From Anaerobacillus arseniciselenatis (GTDB lineage: Bacteria; Bacillota; Bacilli; Bacillales; Anaerobacillaceae), in NCBI RefSeq assembly GCF_001865995.1, contig NZ_MLQQ01000005.1, positions 24,190-88,189 of the forward strand: a stretch of DNA of 64,000 bases, read 5' to 3'. This document shows positions 35,319-45,220 of this stretch, piece by piece (the stretch's first letter is position 1; each line of letters begins with the position of its first letter). The notes under the pieces were generated by a model. It did no database searches, was not told where the DNA came from, and saw only the letters and a program-made list of their open reading frames with translations. The translations under genes and the position numbers were made by a program.

Positions 35319-36095
35319 ATGGCAAACACACGTATTTTATTACTGATCATTGTGCTTTTATTTATAAATATTTCACTAGGTTGTGCTACAAATAATGATG
35401 TTAATGAGCGTAAACAAGAGCTTCACGTTGCTGCAGCAAGTAACTTAGTACAAGTATTTACTGAGTTAGGGCAACAATTTGAAGAAGAACACCCGATTGA
35501 ATTAGTTTTTAGTTTCGGTTCTTCTGGACAGATATCAGACCAAATCATTAACGGTGCCCCATACGATATGTTCACTCCAGCCAATATCGAGTTTCTAGAC
35601 CAATTAGGTAATGAAGGTTTATTACTAGAAGAAAACTATACGACATATGCATTTGGAACGATTGGCTTTTCGACATTAAAAGAAAATGATCTCCAGGTGG
35701 ATACTTTTGAAGACCTTCTTAATGACGATATTGTCAAAATCGCTATCGCTAACCCAGAGCATGCACCGTACGGCATGGCTGCGAAACAAGCACTTGAAGA
35801 AGCAGACGTATGGGGGAAGGTAGAAGAAAAGTTAGTGTATGGAAGAAATATTTCCGATACGTTAGCATTATTACAAACGAAAAATGTCGAAGTAGCAATG
35901 ATCGCTTTATCATTAAAAGATGAAGAAACATTAACTTTTACACCGATAAACGAGCAGCTACATAAGCCTTTAAACCACTCGATTTCTATTTTAAAAAGGT
36001 CGGAGAAACAAGAAGAAGCTCAAGCTTTTATTGATTTCTTATTAAGTGAACGAGGGCAACAAACATTGGTGGAGTATGGGTATTCCCTTCCTTAA
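35319..36095 (+). CDS. modA: Molybdate-binding lipoprotein
   Basis: Extracellular oxyanion-binding subunit of a molybdate importer, 258 aa. The signal ends in ISLGC (Cys about residue 22). The mature part starts LHVAAASNLVQVFTELGQ and has FSFGSSGQISDQIINGAP, the Ser-rich ligand-binding segments of ModA. Tungstate could also bind. AAAGGGG stands 7 bases upstream. First gene of modABC. Confidence 0.92.
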   Translation: MANTRILLLIIVLLFINISLGCATNNDVNERKQELHVAAASNLVQVFTELGQQFEEEHPIELVFSFGSSGQISDQIINGAPYDMFTPANIEFLDQLGNEGLLLEENYTTYAFGTIGFSTLKENDLQVDTFEDLLNDDIVKIAIANPEHAPYGMAAKQALEEADVWGKVEEKLVYGRNISDTLALLQTKNVEVAMIALSLKDEETLTFTPINEQLHKPLNHSISILKRSEKQEEAQAFIDFLLSERGQQTLVEYGYSLP

Positions 36096-36106
36096 GGAGT
36101 TTCAAT

Positions 36107-36787
36107 ATGGATCAAATTAATTTATTTCCATTATATTTGTCTTTAAGAGTGGCTTTAACGGCAACGGTAATTACCATTTTTATCGGACTTCCTATTGCTT
36201 ATTATTTAAGTCGTTCCCGTGGTAGATTTGCGGACTTTTTAGATACAGTGATCACGTTACCGATTGTTCTTCCACCGACCGTCCTAGGTTACTACTTACT
36301 AGTACTTTTAGGTAGACAAAGTTCAATTGGTAGTTTTCTTGAAGAACGGTTTAACATTATGATCGTCTTTACACCGACGGGGGCTATTATTGCTGCTACA
36401 GTTGTCTCAATTCCGTTTTTAATTAAGTCTGCAAAAGCAGCCTTTTTAGGAATTGATCAAAATGTTGTCAATGCTGCCCGTGTATTAGGAAGAACAGAAT
36501 TAAATATCTTTTTAACGATCACCGTACCGCTTGCTTGGCGAGGGATTGCTGCCGGCATTACGTTAGGATTTGCCCGAGCATTAGGAGATTTCGGAACAAC
36601 ATTAATGGTCGCTGGTAGCATTCCTAACCAAACGATGACGATGCCGATCGCCATCTATGATGCGCTACTTGCAGGGAATCGTGAACTTGCAAATATACTT
36701 GTCTTTATTATGACAGCTGTCTCCCTCCTCGTTTTATATACGATTAACCGCCTTGAAAAACGTGTGTCGAAAGGAGTGGCTAAGTAA
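36107..36787 (+). CDS. modB: Molybdate ABC transporter permease
   Basis: Membrane subunit of the molybdate importer, 226 aa, with about five hydrophobic segments. LPIVLPPTVLGYYLL and the EAA-loop part VVNAARVLGRTELNIFLTI with GFARALGDFGTT are typical of ModB. It follows modA by 11 bp and overlaps the first base of modC. Confidence 0.94.
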   Translation: MDQINLFPLYLSLRVALTATVITIFIGLPIAYYLSRSRGRFADFLDTVITLPIVLPPTVLGYYLLVLLGRQSSIGSFLEERFNIMIVFTPTGAIIAATVVSIPFLIKSAKAAFLGIDQNVVNAARVLGRTELNIFLTITVPLAWRGIAAGITLGFARALGDFGTTLMVAGSIPNQTMTMPIAIYDALLAGNRELANILVFIMTAVSLLVLYTINRLEKRVSKGVAK

Positions 36788-37827
36788 TGTTAGATGTGAA
36801 TATTAATAAGGATCTCGGTGATTTCCATTTAAATGTCGAGTTTCAAGTCGAAAGTGGGATTATCGGTATTTTAGGCCCTTCTGGCTGTGGAAAAAGTTTA
36901 ACATTACAAGCGATTGCTGGTTTATTAACTCCTGATACTGGACGTATAGCGATTGGGGAACGTACTCTTTTTGATACAGAGCAAAAGGTAAATATTCCAA
37001 CTCGACAACGAAATGTTGGTTATGTTTTTCAAAACTATGCTCTTTTCCCTCATCTAACTGTTGCTGAAAATATCGGATATGGTCTAAAGGGGCTACCGAA
37101 ACAGGAAGTACAAAAACAAGTAGACGATATTTTAGAAACTGTCCAACTTAAAGGGTTAGCAAAACGCTACCCTAATGAGCTATCTGGCGGACAACAACAA
37201 CGGGTGGCATTAGCAAGAACTCTAGTTACAAAACCCGATATTCTACTATTAGATGAACCTTTTTCAGCATTAGATCAACATGTAAAAAAAATGCTAGAAC
37301 TAGAACTTTTAGAAATTATTAAACACAATTTTTCCGGAGTCGTACTTTTTGTCACTCATAACATCGAAGAAGCTTACCGCCTATGTGATTACATTTGTTT
37401 GTATGATTGTGGTCGTAATATTCAATTTGGAAAGAAAGTGGACGTATTAAGGCAACCAGTGAATAAGGCGGCTGCCCGGATTGTTGGTTGTGAAAATATT
37501 TACGAAATCGATTCTTATGAAGGTCACTTCGTCACTGTTGGGGGCTTACAGTTAAAAACCGCTAATACAGATGCGCAAGAAGGAAAATACGTAGGAATTC
37601 ACAGCTATGATGTTACTTTTGTTACAGATGAAAATGATTGTACGACGAATACATTTCGTTTCGATGTTAGGAACATCGTTGAAGGCATCGACCATTCAAC
37701 AATTACAGTTACGGTAGGTGACTTGATTTTCAAAGTTGACGTTCGAAAAGATAACGTTAAACAAATTACCGCAGGTGACACACTTCTCTACTTACCACCT
37801 GAAAAGATTTTCTTATTGGGTGTCTGA
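36787..37827 (+). CDS. modC: Molybdate ABC transporter ATP-binding protein
   Basis: ATPase of the molybdate importer, 346 aa. It has Walker A GPSGCGKS, VFQNYALFPH, signature LSGGQQQR, Walker B ILLLDEPFSALD and H-loop VTHN, with a C-terminal TOBE/Mop-like region of about 110 residues. The stop codon lies inside a strong hairpin of the GTGTCTGACAC repeat family, so the last codons are shared with the repeat. Confidence 0.93.
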   Translation: MLDVNINKDLGDFHLNVEFQVESGIIGILGPSGCGKSLTLQAIAGLLTPDTGRIAIGERTLFDTEQKVNIPTRQRNVGYVFQNYALFPHLTVAENIGYGLKGLPKQEVQKQVDDILETVQLKGLAKRYPNELSGGQQQRVALARTLVTKPDILLLDEPFSALDQHVKKMLELELLEIIKHNFSGVVLFVTHNIEEAYRLCDYICLYDCGRNIQFGKKVDVLRQPVNKAAARIVGCENIYEIDSYEGHFVTVGGLQLKTANTDAQEGKYVGIHSYDVTFVTDENDCTTNTFRFDVRNIVEGIDHSTITVTVGDLIFKVDVRKDNVKQITAGDTLLYLPPEKIFLLGV

Positions 37828-37861
37828 CACCTTGTGATATTTTCACAAGGTGTCAGACACC
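37819..37861 (+). repeat. Family-C hairpin over the modC stop codon
   Basis: GGTGTCTGACACCTTGTGA (37819-37837) pairs perfectly with TCACAAGGTGTCAGACACC (37843-37861), a 19-bp stem with a 5-base loop. It may act as a terminator or protect the 3' end of the mRNA. A second stem GAAAGCGGC/GCCGCTTTC follows at 37903-37936. Confidence 0.8.
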
Positions 37862-37964
37862 GCTCGTGGACATTTCGGCAATTTGTCCACCTGAGACGCA
37901 CACGAAAGCGGCCGCCTACTAAGGTCAGCCGCTTTCTATATAATGGAAAATCACTTACTTCTTT

Positions 37965-38876
37965 TTAAAACGCCTCGATAAACTGAATAACCGCCGGTCC
38001 TAAAAGAACGATAAAGAGACTAGGAAAAATGAAAAGTACGAGTGGAAATAACATTTTAATTGGGGCTTTCATTGCTTCTTCTTCGGCTCGTTGTTTTCTA
38101 CGCTCTCGAACTTCATTCGATTGAACTCTTAACACTTGAACCATTCCGATCCCTAGCTTCTCAGCTTGCAAAATATTACTAATTAAAACACTCACTTCAT
38201 CAACGACGAGCCTTTCCTTTACTCCTACTAGTGCTTCACGCCTCGTTTTTCCGAGACGGATTTCTTCTAAACAACGATGAAACTCTTGTGATAAGACGCC
38301 GTTTTTTTTGGCGACGACTTTACTTAATGCCGCATCAAAGCCGAGCCCTGCCTCTAAGCTAACCGTCAGTAAATCTAAAATATCAGGTAATTGTTTTAAC
38401 GCTAAATGGCTTCTCGTTTTAATTTTTTGCTTCAAATAAAAATGTGGTAAAAAAAGACTCATCACCAAACCAAATAATGCAAATATAAATACTGCTGCAA
38501 AAGAAGCCTTTAACATGACAGCATAAACTCCAAAAAAGAATGGTAATAAAAGCATTAGCGCTAATTGTAGCAACCGGAATTCAACGGTTGCCATACCAAA
38601 TGGGTTTCCTGCTTGAAGTAACTTGATTTCTAACTTTGCTTCTTTTTCTCCTGGAACACGACGTCGTTTAAAGCTTTTTTTGAGCTCTAACCAAAGCGGA
38701 TAACATATGCGTTTGAAAAATGAGGGAGCCGTTTCTTCCTCAGCACTTTGCTTCTGTTTTTCTTTATTTAAAAACATGGCCATCCGTCTTTGAATCCTTT
38801 GCCTTCGTTCATCATGAAATAGTAAAAATGCGTATAAAAACAGTGTAATCGTAAAGAAAAAGGTGAAATAAACCAT
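37965..38876 (-). CDS. tadC: Tad pilus inner-membrane platform protein TadC
   Basis: Polytopic membrane protein of 303 aa of the T2SF family, partner of TadB in the Flp pilus base. The T2SF core has LKQLPDILDLLTVSLEAGLGFDAAL, and the C-terminus ends in a membrane helix. The ATG at 38876 follows GAGGTG; it lies 4 bp after the tadB stop. Last gene of the pilus operon. Confidence 0.92.
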   Translation of the reverse strand: MVYFTFFFTITLFLYAFLLFHDERRQRIQRRMAMFLNKEKQKQSAEEETAPSFFKRICYPLWLELKKSFKRRRVPGEKEAKLEIKLLQAGNPFGMATVEFRLLQLALMLLLPFFFGVYAVMLKASFAAVFIFALFGLVMSLFLPHFYLKQKIKTRSHLALKQLPDILDLLTVSLEAGLGFDAALSKVVAKKNGVLSQEFHRCLEEIRLGKTRREALVGVKERLVVDEVSVLISNILQAEKLGIGMVQVLRVQSNEVRERRKQRAEEEAMKAPIKMLFPLVLFIFPSLFIVLLGPAVIQFIEAF

Positions 38877-38880
38877 CCTC

Positions 38881-39846
38881 CTACACCTCAATTACTGTTA
38901 ATTTTCGGATTAAAATGAAACCAATGATTCCGGCAACAAGTCCAATAAGGATCATCCCAAGACCGATCGGATGAGAAAAAAGTGTTCCGATATAGTCAGG
39001 TTCAATAAAGTAAATAACGATGGCTAATATAATCGGTAAAAGGCCAATGACAATTCCCGAAAGTCTCCCTTGCGCCGTTAACGTTAAGATTTGCTGCTGA
39101 ATTCTCGTTCGATCACGAATTGTTTCAACGATTTTATCTAAAACGGTAGCTAAGTTACCGCCCACTTGCCTTTGGATTAAAATTGCTTGAATCATTAATT
39201 CTAAGTCTTCACTTGGCATTCGTTCTTTTAAACTTGTCAATGCTTCCTCAATTGAACTTCCGTATTGCATCTCACGAAGAACGATCTCCATTTCCTCTTT
39301 CATTGGTGAATTTGCTTCTTCCACAACCGTCTTTAATGCTTGCGGAAAACTAAACCCTGCTCTAAGTGAACCAACAACCGTCGTGATCATATCTGGCAAA
39401 CTATCATTAAACTTTTTCATTCTTTCTAATTGCTTCTTTTTTACCCACCAAATCGGGATAAAGTAACCAATAAAAAATCCTAAAAATAAAAAGAATAAAT
39501 TACCGGATAAAATATATAAAAACATTCCTAATAAAGCAGTTGAGATAAATTGAAACAACAAATATTCTTCTGGCTTTAAAGGTACCCCCGCTCTTTTTAA
39601 CGATAAATCTAACTTAATATCTTTCTTTTTCGTTAATAGACGATTTTTTAACTGCTGATTTGCGACTCGAAACTGAACGATGAAATTGAACTTTTTACGG
39701 TCAAGCTTTATGCCCTCAGGACCCTTTTTCAAATAATGTTTAATCCTTTTTTGCATACGTTTATCTGTCAAAAAAAACAATTGAAAAATGGCAATAAAAA
39801 ATAAACAAGATGAAAATAGGACAAGGAGGATTAATAAATATGTCAT
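38881..39846 (-). CDS. tadB: Tad pilus inner-membrane platform protein TadB
   Basis: T2SF-family membrane protein of 321 aa. The core has FNDSLPDMITTVVGSLRAGFSFPQAL and the later RQVGGNLATVLDKI. Helices are near the N-terminus, around residues 95-135 and at the C-terminus. The ATG at 39846 overlaps the tadA stop (ATGA), showing coupling. Confidence 0.92.
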   Translation of the reverse strand: MTYLLILLVLFSSCLFFIAIFQLFFLTDKRMQKRIKHYLKKGPEGIKLDRKKFNFIVQFRVANQQLKNRLLTKKKDIKLDLSLKRAGVPLKPEEYLLFQFISTALLGMFLYILSGNLFFLFLGFFIGYFIPIWWVKKKQLERMKKFNDSLPDMITTVVGSLRAGFSFPQALKTVVEEANSPMKEEMEIVLREMQYGSSIEEALTSLKERMPSEDLELMIQAILIQRQVGGNLATVLDKIVETIRDRTRIQQQILTLTAQGRLSGIVIGLLPIILAIVIYFIEPDYIGTLFSHPIGLGMILIGLVAGIIGFILIRKLTVIEV

Positions 39847-41282
39847 TCTCCCCAATCCTCCTCATCGATAAATACGCTAGGGGGAATATGGATCCCAGAA
39901 CTTTCTAAGCGACTATAAAATTTAGGTCTTACCCCGGTTGGGACAAGTCGACCGATAATTTTTCCTTCTTCATCGACACCTTCTTGTTGAAAAGAAAAAA
40001 TATCTTGAAGAACAATCACGTCCCCTTCCATTCCCTGTACTTCAGTTATATTTACAATTTTTCTCGTTCCATCTTTAAGCCTTGATTGCTGTATAATGAC
40101 ATCGATCGCACCAGCAATTTGTTCACGAATCGCTTTGATCGGTAGGTCAATTCCTGCTAAAAGCACCATCGTTTCAAGTCTTGAAATCATATCGCGCGGA
40201 CTATTGGAATGACCGGTAGCAAGTGAACCATCATGACCAGTATTCATCGCTTGGAGCATATCTAACGCCTCTCCACCACGAACCTCCCCAATAACAATCC
40301 GATCTGGTCTCATTCGAAGTGAGTTACGCACGAGGTCTCGAATCGTAATCCCACCCTTTCCTTCAATGTTCGGAGGACGCGATTCTAGCGATACGACATG
40401 ATCTTGCCAAAGTTGCAACTCTGCAGCATCTTCAATCGTAATAATCCGTTGATTATTTGGAATAAACGAAGATAGCACATTTAACGTCGTCGTTTTTCCT
40501 GATCCTGTACCACCACTAACAAAAATATTTAAATTTGCCTTGACACACGCTTCGATGAACGTTGCCATTTCCGGGGTGACCGTTCCAAAGTTTATAAGGT
40601 CATCAATTTGAAAAGGATCTTGAGAAAACTTTCGAATCGTTACTGTCGGTCCTACTAACGCTAAAGGGGGGATAATGGCATTAACCCTTGAGCCGTCCGG
40701 TAATCGTGCATCAACCATTGGACTACTTTCATCTATTCTCCTACCAATTGGAGCAACAATTTTATCAATGACTTGGAGAACGTGGTCATCATCGCGAAAC
40801 GTGACGTCTGACAGTTCAATCTTACCTTTTCGCTCGACGAAAACTTGATTCGGTCCATTGACCATTACTTCTGAAATAGTAGGATCCATTAGTAAAGGAT
40901 TAATCGGTCCAAAACCGGTTAAGTCATTAGCGAGTTCCGTGACCACTTTTTTTCGATCAATGTTACCTCGAAAATTTTCATCTTCTTTAATAATTTCTAT
41001 CGCTAGTTCATCTAATTTTTCAACAATCTCGTCTACTTCTGCATCTTTATATTCAGTAATAATTTTTTTATGGAGTCTCGCTTTTAACTCTTGGTGCTTC
41101 GTTAATTCTTTTCGCCTTTGTTTTTGTTTTCCTATTTCTTGCTTTTCACGAGAAGGTTTTGCTTCTTTCGTTTGTCTAAAAGCTGTGACAAAATCGTTTT
41201 TCACAATAGGGGTTTTATCCTCGGTTACCTCTGTCTCGGGGTGCTCTACTTTCTTTTCTTGAATTCGCTTTAAAAGGCTCAT
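39843..41282 (-). CDS. tadA: Tad pilus assembly ATPase TadA/CpaF
   Basis: Cytoplasmic hexameric ATPase that drives pilus assembly, 479 aa. The basic, charged N-terminal region (about 1-80) is followed by the CpaF/VirB11-type core with Walker [11 protein letters not shown], the Asp box, Walker B-type [16 protein letters not shown] and the His box [15 protein letters not shown] at 41282 follows GGAGGG and comes directly after tadZ. Confidence 0.94.
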   Translation of the reverse strand: MSLLKRIQEKKVEHPETEVTEDKTPIVKNDFVTAFRQTKEAKPSREKQEIGKQKQRRKELTKHQELKARLHKKIITEYKDAEVDEIVEKLDELAIEIIKEDENFRGNIDRKKVVTELANDLTGFGPINPLLMDPTISEVMVNGPNQVFVERKGKIELSDVTFRDDDHVLQVIDKIVAPIGRRIDESSPMVDARLPDGSRVNAIIPPLALVGPTVTIRKFSQDPFQIDDLINFGTVTPEMATFIEACVKANLNIFVSGGTGSGKTTTLNVLSSFIPNNQRIITIEDAAELQLWQDHVVSLESRPPNIEGKGGITIRDLVRNSLRMRPDRIVIGEVRGGEALDMLQAMNTGHDGSLATGHSNSPRDMISRLETMVLLAGIDLPIKAIREQIAGAIDVIIQQSRLKDGTRKIVNITEVQGMEGDVIVLQDIFSFQQEGVDEEGKIIGRLVPTGVRPKFYSRLESSGIHIPPSVFIDEEDWGE

Positions 41283-42113
41283 CTATCCACCCTCCTTTAT
41301 GCGTTTTGACTGTTGAAATAGTTTTGACCAAATCGATGGCTCTTTTTGTTTAAATACCATTATCTCTCGCCTCGACGTTAATTGTTCGGCCATTTTAAAA
41401 TAAGCTTTTGAAATGTCGGTTTTCCCTTGGTTAATGACAAACGGAATACCGATATTTAGAGATTGTGAGGCAACGTTAAAATCATTCGGAATATAATACG
41501 GACTTTCAATTCCTAAAATTCCCGATACATCTCCCGCATTTATGACACTCGTCATCGTCGACCTGTTGATAACAATCTGTACTTTATCTTCTAACCCTAA
41601 CGTCTCGAGCGTTTCTAACATTAATTTTGTATTTTTTAATGTTGCCATCTCTAATGTTGTCACTAGTAAAATTTGATCCGCTTTTTCAATGAAAGGAAGA
41701 TTTTTCTCTTGCAGTCCAACACCTGTATCTGCTAAAACATAATCATGCTCTAGGGCTAACAGATCTAATACCTTATCAATAATTGGCTCGTTAATTAAGT
41801 CCGCATACTCTGGGCGATCAGGTGCAGATAAAACTTTTATGCCACTTTCATGCTTATTTAAAAAGTTTACGAGACTATATTGATCTAAACTATCAGCCTC
41901 TTCAACAATATCTTTAATACTTAACGTCGATTGGATGTCTAATGCAAGCCCTATATCACCAAACTGGAAGTCACCATCGACAACACTAATTTGAATATTT
42001 TTCTTTCTAAGGGCAATGGCGAGGTTAACGGTTAACACAGTTCGGCCAACTCCACCCTTTGCGCTACAAACAGCTATAATTTCCCCACGTTGACTTTTTT
42101 CTCGATGAGCCAT
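41283..42113 (-). CDS. tadZ: MinD/ParA-like pilus localisation protein TadZ/CpaE
   Basis: P-loop protein of 276 aa expected to place the pilus machine in the cell. The deviant Walker A is SAKGGVGRT near residues 17-25. The N-terminal receiver-like domain found in many CpaE proteins is missing, so this is a short form. ATG at 42113 has GGAGGTGA upstream. A 265-bp AT-rich gap separates it from cpaB. Confidence 0.88.
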   Translation of the reverse strand: MAHREKSQRGEIIAVCSAKGGVGRTVLTVNLAIALRKKNIQISVVDGDFQFGDIGLALDIQSTLSIKDIVEEADSLDQYSLVNFLNKHESGIKVLSAPDRPEYADLINEPIIDKVLDLLALEHDYVLADTGVGLQEKNLPFIEKADQILLVTTLEMATLKNTKLMLETLETLGLEDKVQIVINRSTMTSVINAGDVSGILGIESPYYIPNDFNVASQSLNIGIPFVINQGKTDISKAYFKMAEQLTSRREIMVFKQKEPSIWSKLFQQSKRIKEGG

Positions 42114-42378
42114 TCCCGTCACCTCCATCGCGTTTTAATGTAAAATTTACAATTTAAAATTCAAAATTGTGAGAGTTTAAGCTGCGTAGTTTCTTTAATT
42201 TTTGAGTTTTGAGTGTTAAGTGTTGAGTTGTTTTTTGTGAAGCTTCGTCGATTTTTAATTTAGGACAATTTAAAATTTAGAATTTTTTTAATGCCTATTC
42301 TTCGGAGCTTTTCTTTTGATAATTTTCAATTTTTAATTCTTAATTCTTAATTCTTAATTCTTAATTCTTAATTTTTAA
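42114..42378. repeat. AT-rich spacer with short tandem repeats
   Basis: Contains about five copies of the 7-mer TTAATTC in tandem (about 42333-42370), two AATTTAAAAT-type inverted segments and the phrase GAGTTTTGAGTGTTAAGTG. A similar phrase occurs by the rRNA spacer (63670-63695) and reversed at 7745-7770. Confidence 0.6.
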
Positions 42379-43050
42379 TTAAGATCCCTCTTCGACCCGA
42401 CTATGCAGTGTTAACTGGATATTGCCGCGTTCGGAGGCGTTTACCAGTCTTACTGTATCATCTCGTGTTAGTTCTAATGTTGCTGCGCTATATTCCATGT
42501 AGTTTTCACCACTTGTTGACTCGATTAATTTTCGCCCAACTGCTAATACACGAACATTTTCTAAAATTAGTTCTGTATTAACGATATTTTCTCCATCGAC
42601 TTTAATCACTTCACTAAACACAACATCGACATAATCTTCTGGTTCGACTAAATTTGAAACAGATTGAACGAAGTTTACTCCTACTGAAACCGCTCGAAGA
42701 CCTTCCTTCACTTTTCGCGAAACGAATAGTTTCTCATCTTCTTCACGCTGTACCCGGTGGGATAAAACGACTTCTCCAGTGGAAATGTCGGCATTAACGA
42801 TGAGGCCGTCTAACTGTTCCATCGATGTGATCGCTTGAGGATGAAGTCCTTTTTCTGGGACGCTCGTTACTTCTACTTTATCTGTTGTAATTCGTTCATT
42901 TTTTTTCAATGGTTGTGCGGCAACTACTACTTCCACCATGCTCTCAGTAATTGCTGCTGTGGCATCATACTGCTTCATATAACTGTAAAATAATATCGTT
43001 GTAATACTCCCCATGACAATTGCTAATAGTAATATAAATTTAGATCTCAA
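42379..43050 (-). CDS. cpaB: Pilus assembly protein CpaB/RcpC
   Basis: Membrane-anchored SAF-domain protein of 223 aa. One N-terminal helix is followed by VEVVVAAQPLKKNERIT (SAF domain) and the C-terminal RcpC domain with LRAVSVGVNFVQSVSNLV. It starts at TTG 43050, chosen because AGGTG lies 6 bases before it. In didermic bacteria the protein sits by the secretin; no secretin gene is present here, as expected for a Gram-positive. Confidence 0.86.
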   Translation of the reverse strand: MRSKFILLLAIVMGSITTILFYSYMKQYDATAAITESMVEVVVAAQPLKKNERITTDKVEVTSVPEKGLHPQAITSMEQLDGLIVNADISTGEVVLSHRVQREEDEKLFVSRKVKEGLRAVSVGVNFVQSVSNLVEPEDYVDVVFSEVIKVDGENIVNTELILENVRVLAVGRKLIESTSGENYMEYSAATLELTRDDTVRLVNASERGNIQLTLHSRVEEGS

Positions 43051-43059
43051 TCATTTCAC

Positions 43060-43968
43060 CTACTTTGTCAATCTAACGCTGTATGCTCCTTGGTAGCTAC
43101 TATCTGGCTCAATAAATCCTGTTCCCGTTCTTTTTATAAACATCCCAGTAATTGTCGTGTCATTATTACTCATCGGTTCTGTTATAAAAAAATAAGCAAA
43201 ACCAGTTATTTTAACCTCTTTTAACTGATTCGTACTAATATAATGTGGCTTGTATACAGGAACTAAAAGAACTCTTGAACAGTTTCGTTCAATCGCATCA
43301 CCTGGACTATAAGGGCAGTTTTGAACTAATTCATTGATCACCGACCTCGTTTTCCCTGCAATATTACCAGTTTGAGTTTCTAAAATGTCATTGATTTTTA
43401 TTTCTGCATTATAGCCATTTCGTAAATTATCTTCATACGTATTTGCCCCCGGACCACCGAGTGCTAAAACACCGAAGTTTCCTGTATCAACATCTTTTTC
43501 ATCGACCTTTAATAGATATTCTACGTAATGCTCTAATTCGATGGCCTCATCGATTCCTAATGGTGCTGCACCATGTGCTCTTCCCATTGTTCCGATCTCA
43601 GCTGCTGCATGAACATGAACCGGTGCTGTCTGGCGGCCAAACAACTTTGAAAACGCGAGTGGAACTTCTTTTTCAAGTTCTACCTCAACACGGTTACCGA
43701 GTGTAAACTCTATTGAAAGAAGACTTTCTGTTTCATCGTGCTCCTTTAAAACCCGTTCGACAATACTAGTTACTTCTTCGTCTGTTCCTATCAACTCTTG
43801 TGCCCCTGATAACACAGCAGCATTGGCTGTTTTTTGTAAGTGACTTTTCGTCATATACAATGTCCCACCATCAAGAACAAGTCCCGTAATTGCTAAAAGT
43901 CCTACCATCGCAAATGAAACGAAGACAAGTGCATTGCCATTTTCTTTTTTTATTAATTGTAATAACAT
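43060..43968 (-). CDS. TadG-like pilus-associated protein
   Basis: Protein of 302 aa whose N-terminus has ENGNALVFVSFAMVGLLAI, a TadE/TadG-type pilin-like helix, then a large extracellular part containing an LGIDEAIELEHYVEYLL region. It resembles TadG/Flp-associated minor pilins. Two Cys residues (about 220 and 231) may form a disulfide. It has a GAGAGGA ribosome site and follows tadE by 13 bp. Confidence 0.85.
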   Translation of the reverse strand: MLLQLIKKENGNALVFVSFAMVGLLAITGLVLDGGTLYMTKSHLQKTANAAVLSGAQELIGTDEEVTSIVERVLKEHDETESLLSIEFTLGNRVEVELEKEVPLAFSKLFGRQTAPVHVHAAAEIGTMGRAHGAAPLGIDEAIELEHYVEYLLKVDEKDVDTGNFGVLALGGPGANTYEDNLRNGYNAEIKINDILETQTGNIAGKTRSVINELVQNCPYSPGDAIERNCSRVLLVPVYKPHYISTNQLKEVKITGFAYFFITEPMSNNDTTITGMFIKRTGTGFIEPDSSYQGAYSVRLTK

Positions 43969-43981
43969 CTTTATCCTCTCC

Positions 43982-44362
43982 TCACTCCACTCGTATCGTC
44001 GAATTTGTTTGCAGCGAAAACGGTGGAATAATCCTTGAGATGAAAGGAGTAAAAAATTCGATCGGATACTCTAGCACAACCGTCACGTATTCTCCAGAAA
44101 CTCGCTCAGCTTGAGGCGGTTGAACAGCCACATCTAATAATGAAACATCACCGACGTGAACATAATTTTTTGCAAATTGCTTCATCTCCTCGTCACTAGC
44201 GCCGAGTCCCCCAAGGCGAACAGTTTCTTGAGTCGCTAAATGAAGATGAATGTTAGTATATAAAACTCTACCTAAGTCAAATATCCCTACTAATAAAAGT
44301 AGTAGTATCGGTAAGAGCAAAGCCATTTCAACCATTGATTGTCCTTTTTCATCTTTGATCAT
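43982..44362 (-). CDS. tadE: TadE-like minor pseudopilin
   Basis: Protein of 126 aa with the TadE N-terminus KGQSMVEMALLLPILLLLLV, i.e. a Glu shortly after a Gly that can be cut by the prepilin peptidase. The ATG overlaps the stop of the peptidase gene (ATGA). Confidence 0.9.
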   Translation of the reverse strand: MIKDEKGQSMVEMALLLPILLLLLVGIFDLGRVLYTNIHLHLATQETVRLGGLGASDEEMKQFAKNYVHVGDVSLLDVAVQPPQAERVSGEYVTVVLEYPIEFFTPFISRIIPPFSLQTNSTIRVE

Positions 44363-44871
44363 AAAAAAGGCAACTCCTGAAATACGAGTGTAAATACTGC
44401 TCCTAAGGCAATCGCTACTCCGTACGGATATGTTGCTTTCATTGATCGGTTATCAAATGTTAGTGGGACATCTAAACCACACTTTCTTCCGTATAAGAAA
44501 TATAACCAGTTCTTTGCCCACCCTTTGCGAAGTACTACAATCGCTAACGCAATAATCGCCCCAATAATAGCCATATAAATAGCCGTTATAAAAACGAAAG
44601 ATGTTCCTTTCAATGCTCCGATAAAAGCAAGAAGCTTCACGTCACCTGCCCCCATTCCACCTAGTAAAAATGGAATTATCAAGATGGCTAAGCCGAGAAA
44701 AAAACCGATAACGGCCGTTGTTACTCCACTAAAACCGTAAATAAAAAAGTTAGCAATAAAAGCAATAACTAAGCTCGGAAAGATAACTTTGTTATATATT
44801 TTCCTACTCTTTAAATCAGTAACGACACAAACTGCTAACACTGTAATCAAAAACAGATTGATCGCTATCAT
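44359..44871 (-). CDS. tadV: Prepilin peptidase, TadV/CpaA type
   Basis: Aspartate peptidase of the A24 family, 170 aa, with about five membrane helices. It carries both catalytic Asp regions: VVTDLKSRKI near the N-terminus and GGMGAGDVKLLAF (GxGD). It lacks the N-methylase domain of PilD, as usual for TadV. It should process Flp and TadE. ATG at 44871 is chosen for its distance from GAGGGG; ATG at 44877 is too close. Confidence 0.9.
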   Translation of the reverse strand: MIAINLFLITVLAVCVVTDLKSRKIYNKVIFPSLVIAFIANFFIYGFSGVTTAVIGFFLGLAILIIPFLLGGMGAGDVKLLAFIGALKGTSFVFITAIYMAIIGAIIALAIVVLRKGWAKNWLYFLYGRKCGLDVPLTFDNRSMKATYPYGVAIALGAVFTLVFQELPFL

Positions 44872-44893
44872 CTTCATCCCCTCACAATCTTTC

Positions 44894-45022
44894 AAAAAAG
44901 GGCTGTCCCATTAGTGTCAGATCACCACGCGTTACTAATAAATATAGACCTATAGATTTCAAATGGTCTATATTTCGGTGTCTAACGGTGTCTGACACTT
45001 TATTTTGGGACAGCCCTACTTT
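44894..45022. repeat. Family-C element, full length
   Basis: AAAAAGGGCTGTCCCA and TGGGACAGCCCTACTTTTT ends pair; inside are GTGTCAGA and TCTGACAC, and in the middle ATATAGACC/GGTCTATAT. The same plan is seen at 16210-16350. It separates flp from the rest of the pilus operon, so it may limit read-through and raise flp mRNA. Confidence 0.8.
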
Positions 45023-45037
45023 TTAAGTGTTTTCTTA

Positions 45038-45220
45038 TTAAGGTGTATCCTCTCGGTTTTGTACAATTCCTACAACATCATCGAACATTTCAATAATTTC
45101 CTCACGTAGCATCGCTAACGCTCCAACAACCGCCACTGCAATCAAACCTAATACTAATCCGTACTCTGTCATCCCTTGTCCTTCTTCTTCTACTACTAAT
45201 TGTTTTAACTTATCTACCAT
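45038..45220 (-). CDS. flp: Flp-family type IVb major pilin
   Basis: Major pilin of the Tad pilus, 60 aa. The prepilin site is EEEG/QGMTEY: after cleavage behind Gly14 the Glu is at +5 and Tyr at +6, the Flp signature, followed by the hydrophobic helix GLVLGLIAVAVVGALAM. AAAGGAGCG lies 7 bases before the ATG. The long leader contains a c-di-GMP riboswitch and a terminator-like hairpin. Confidence 0.94.
   Translation of the reverse strand: MVDKLKQLVVEEEGQGMTEYGLVLGLIAVAVVGALAMLREEIIEMFDDVVGIVQNREDTP

Noticed and set aside
40858..41262. 134-codon plus-strand frame within tadA
   Set aside because: Shadow of tadA; composition is Ser/Phe-rich as expected from antisense of a charged coding region.
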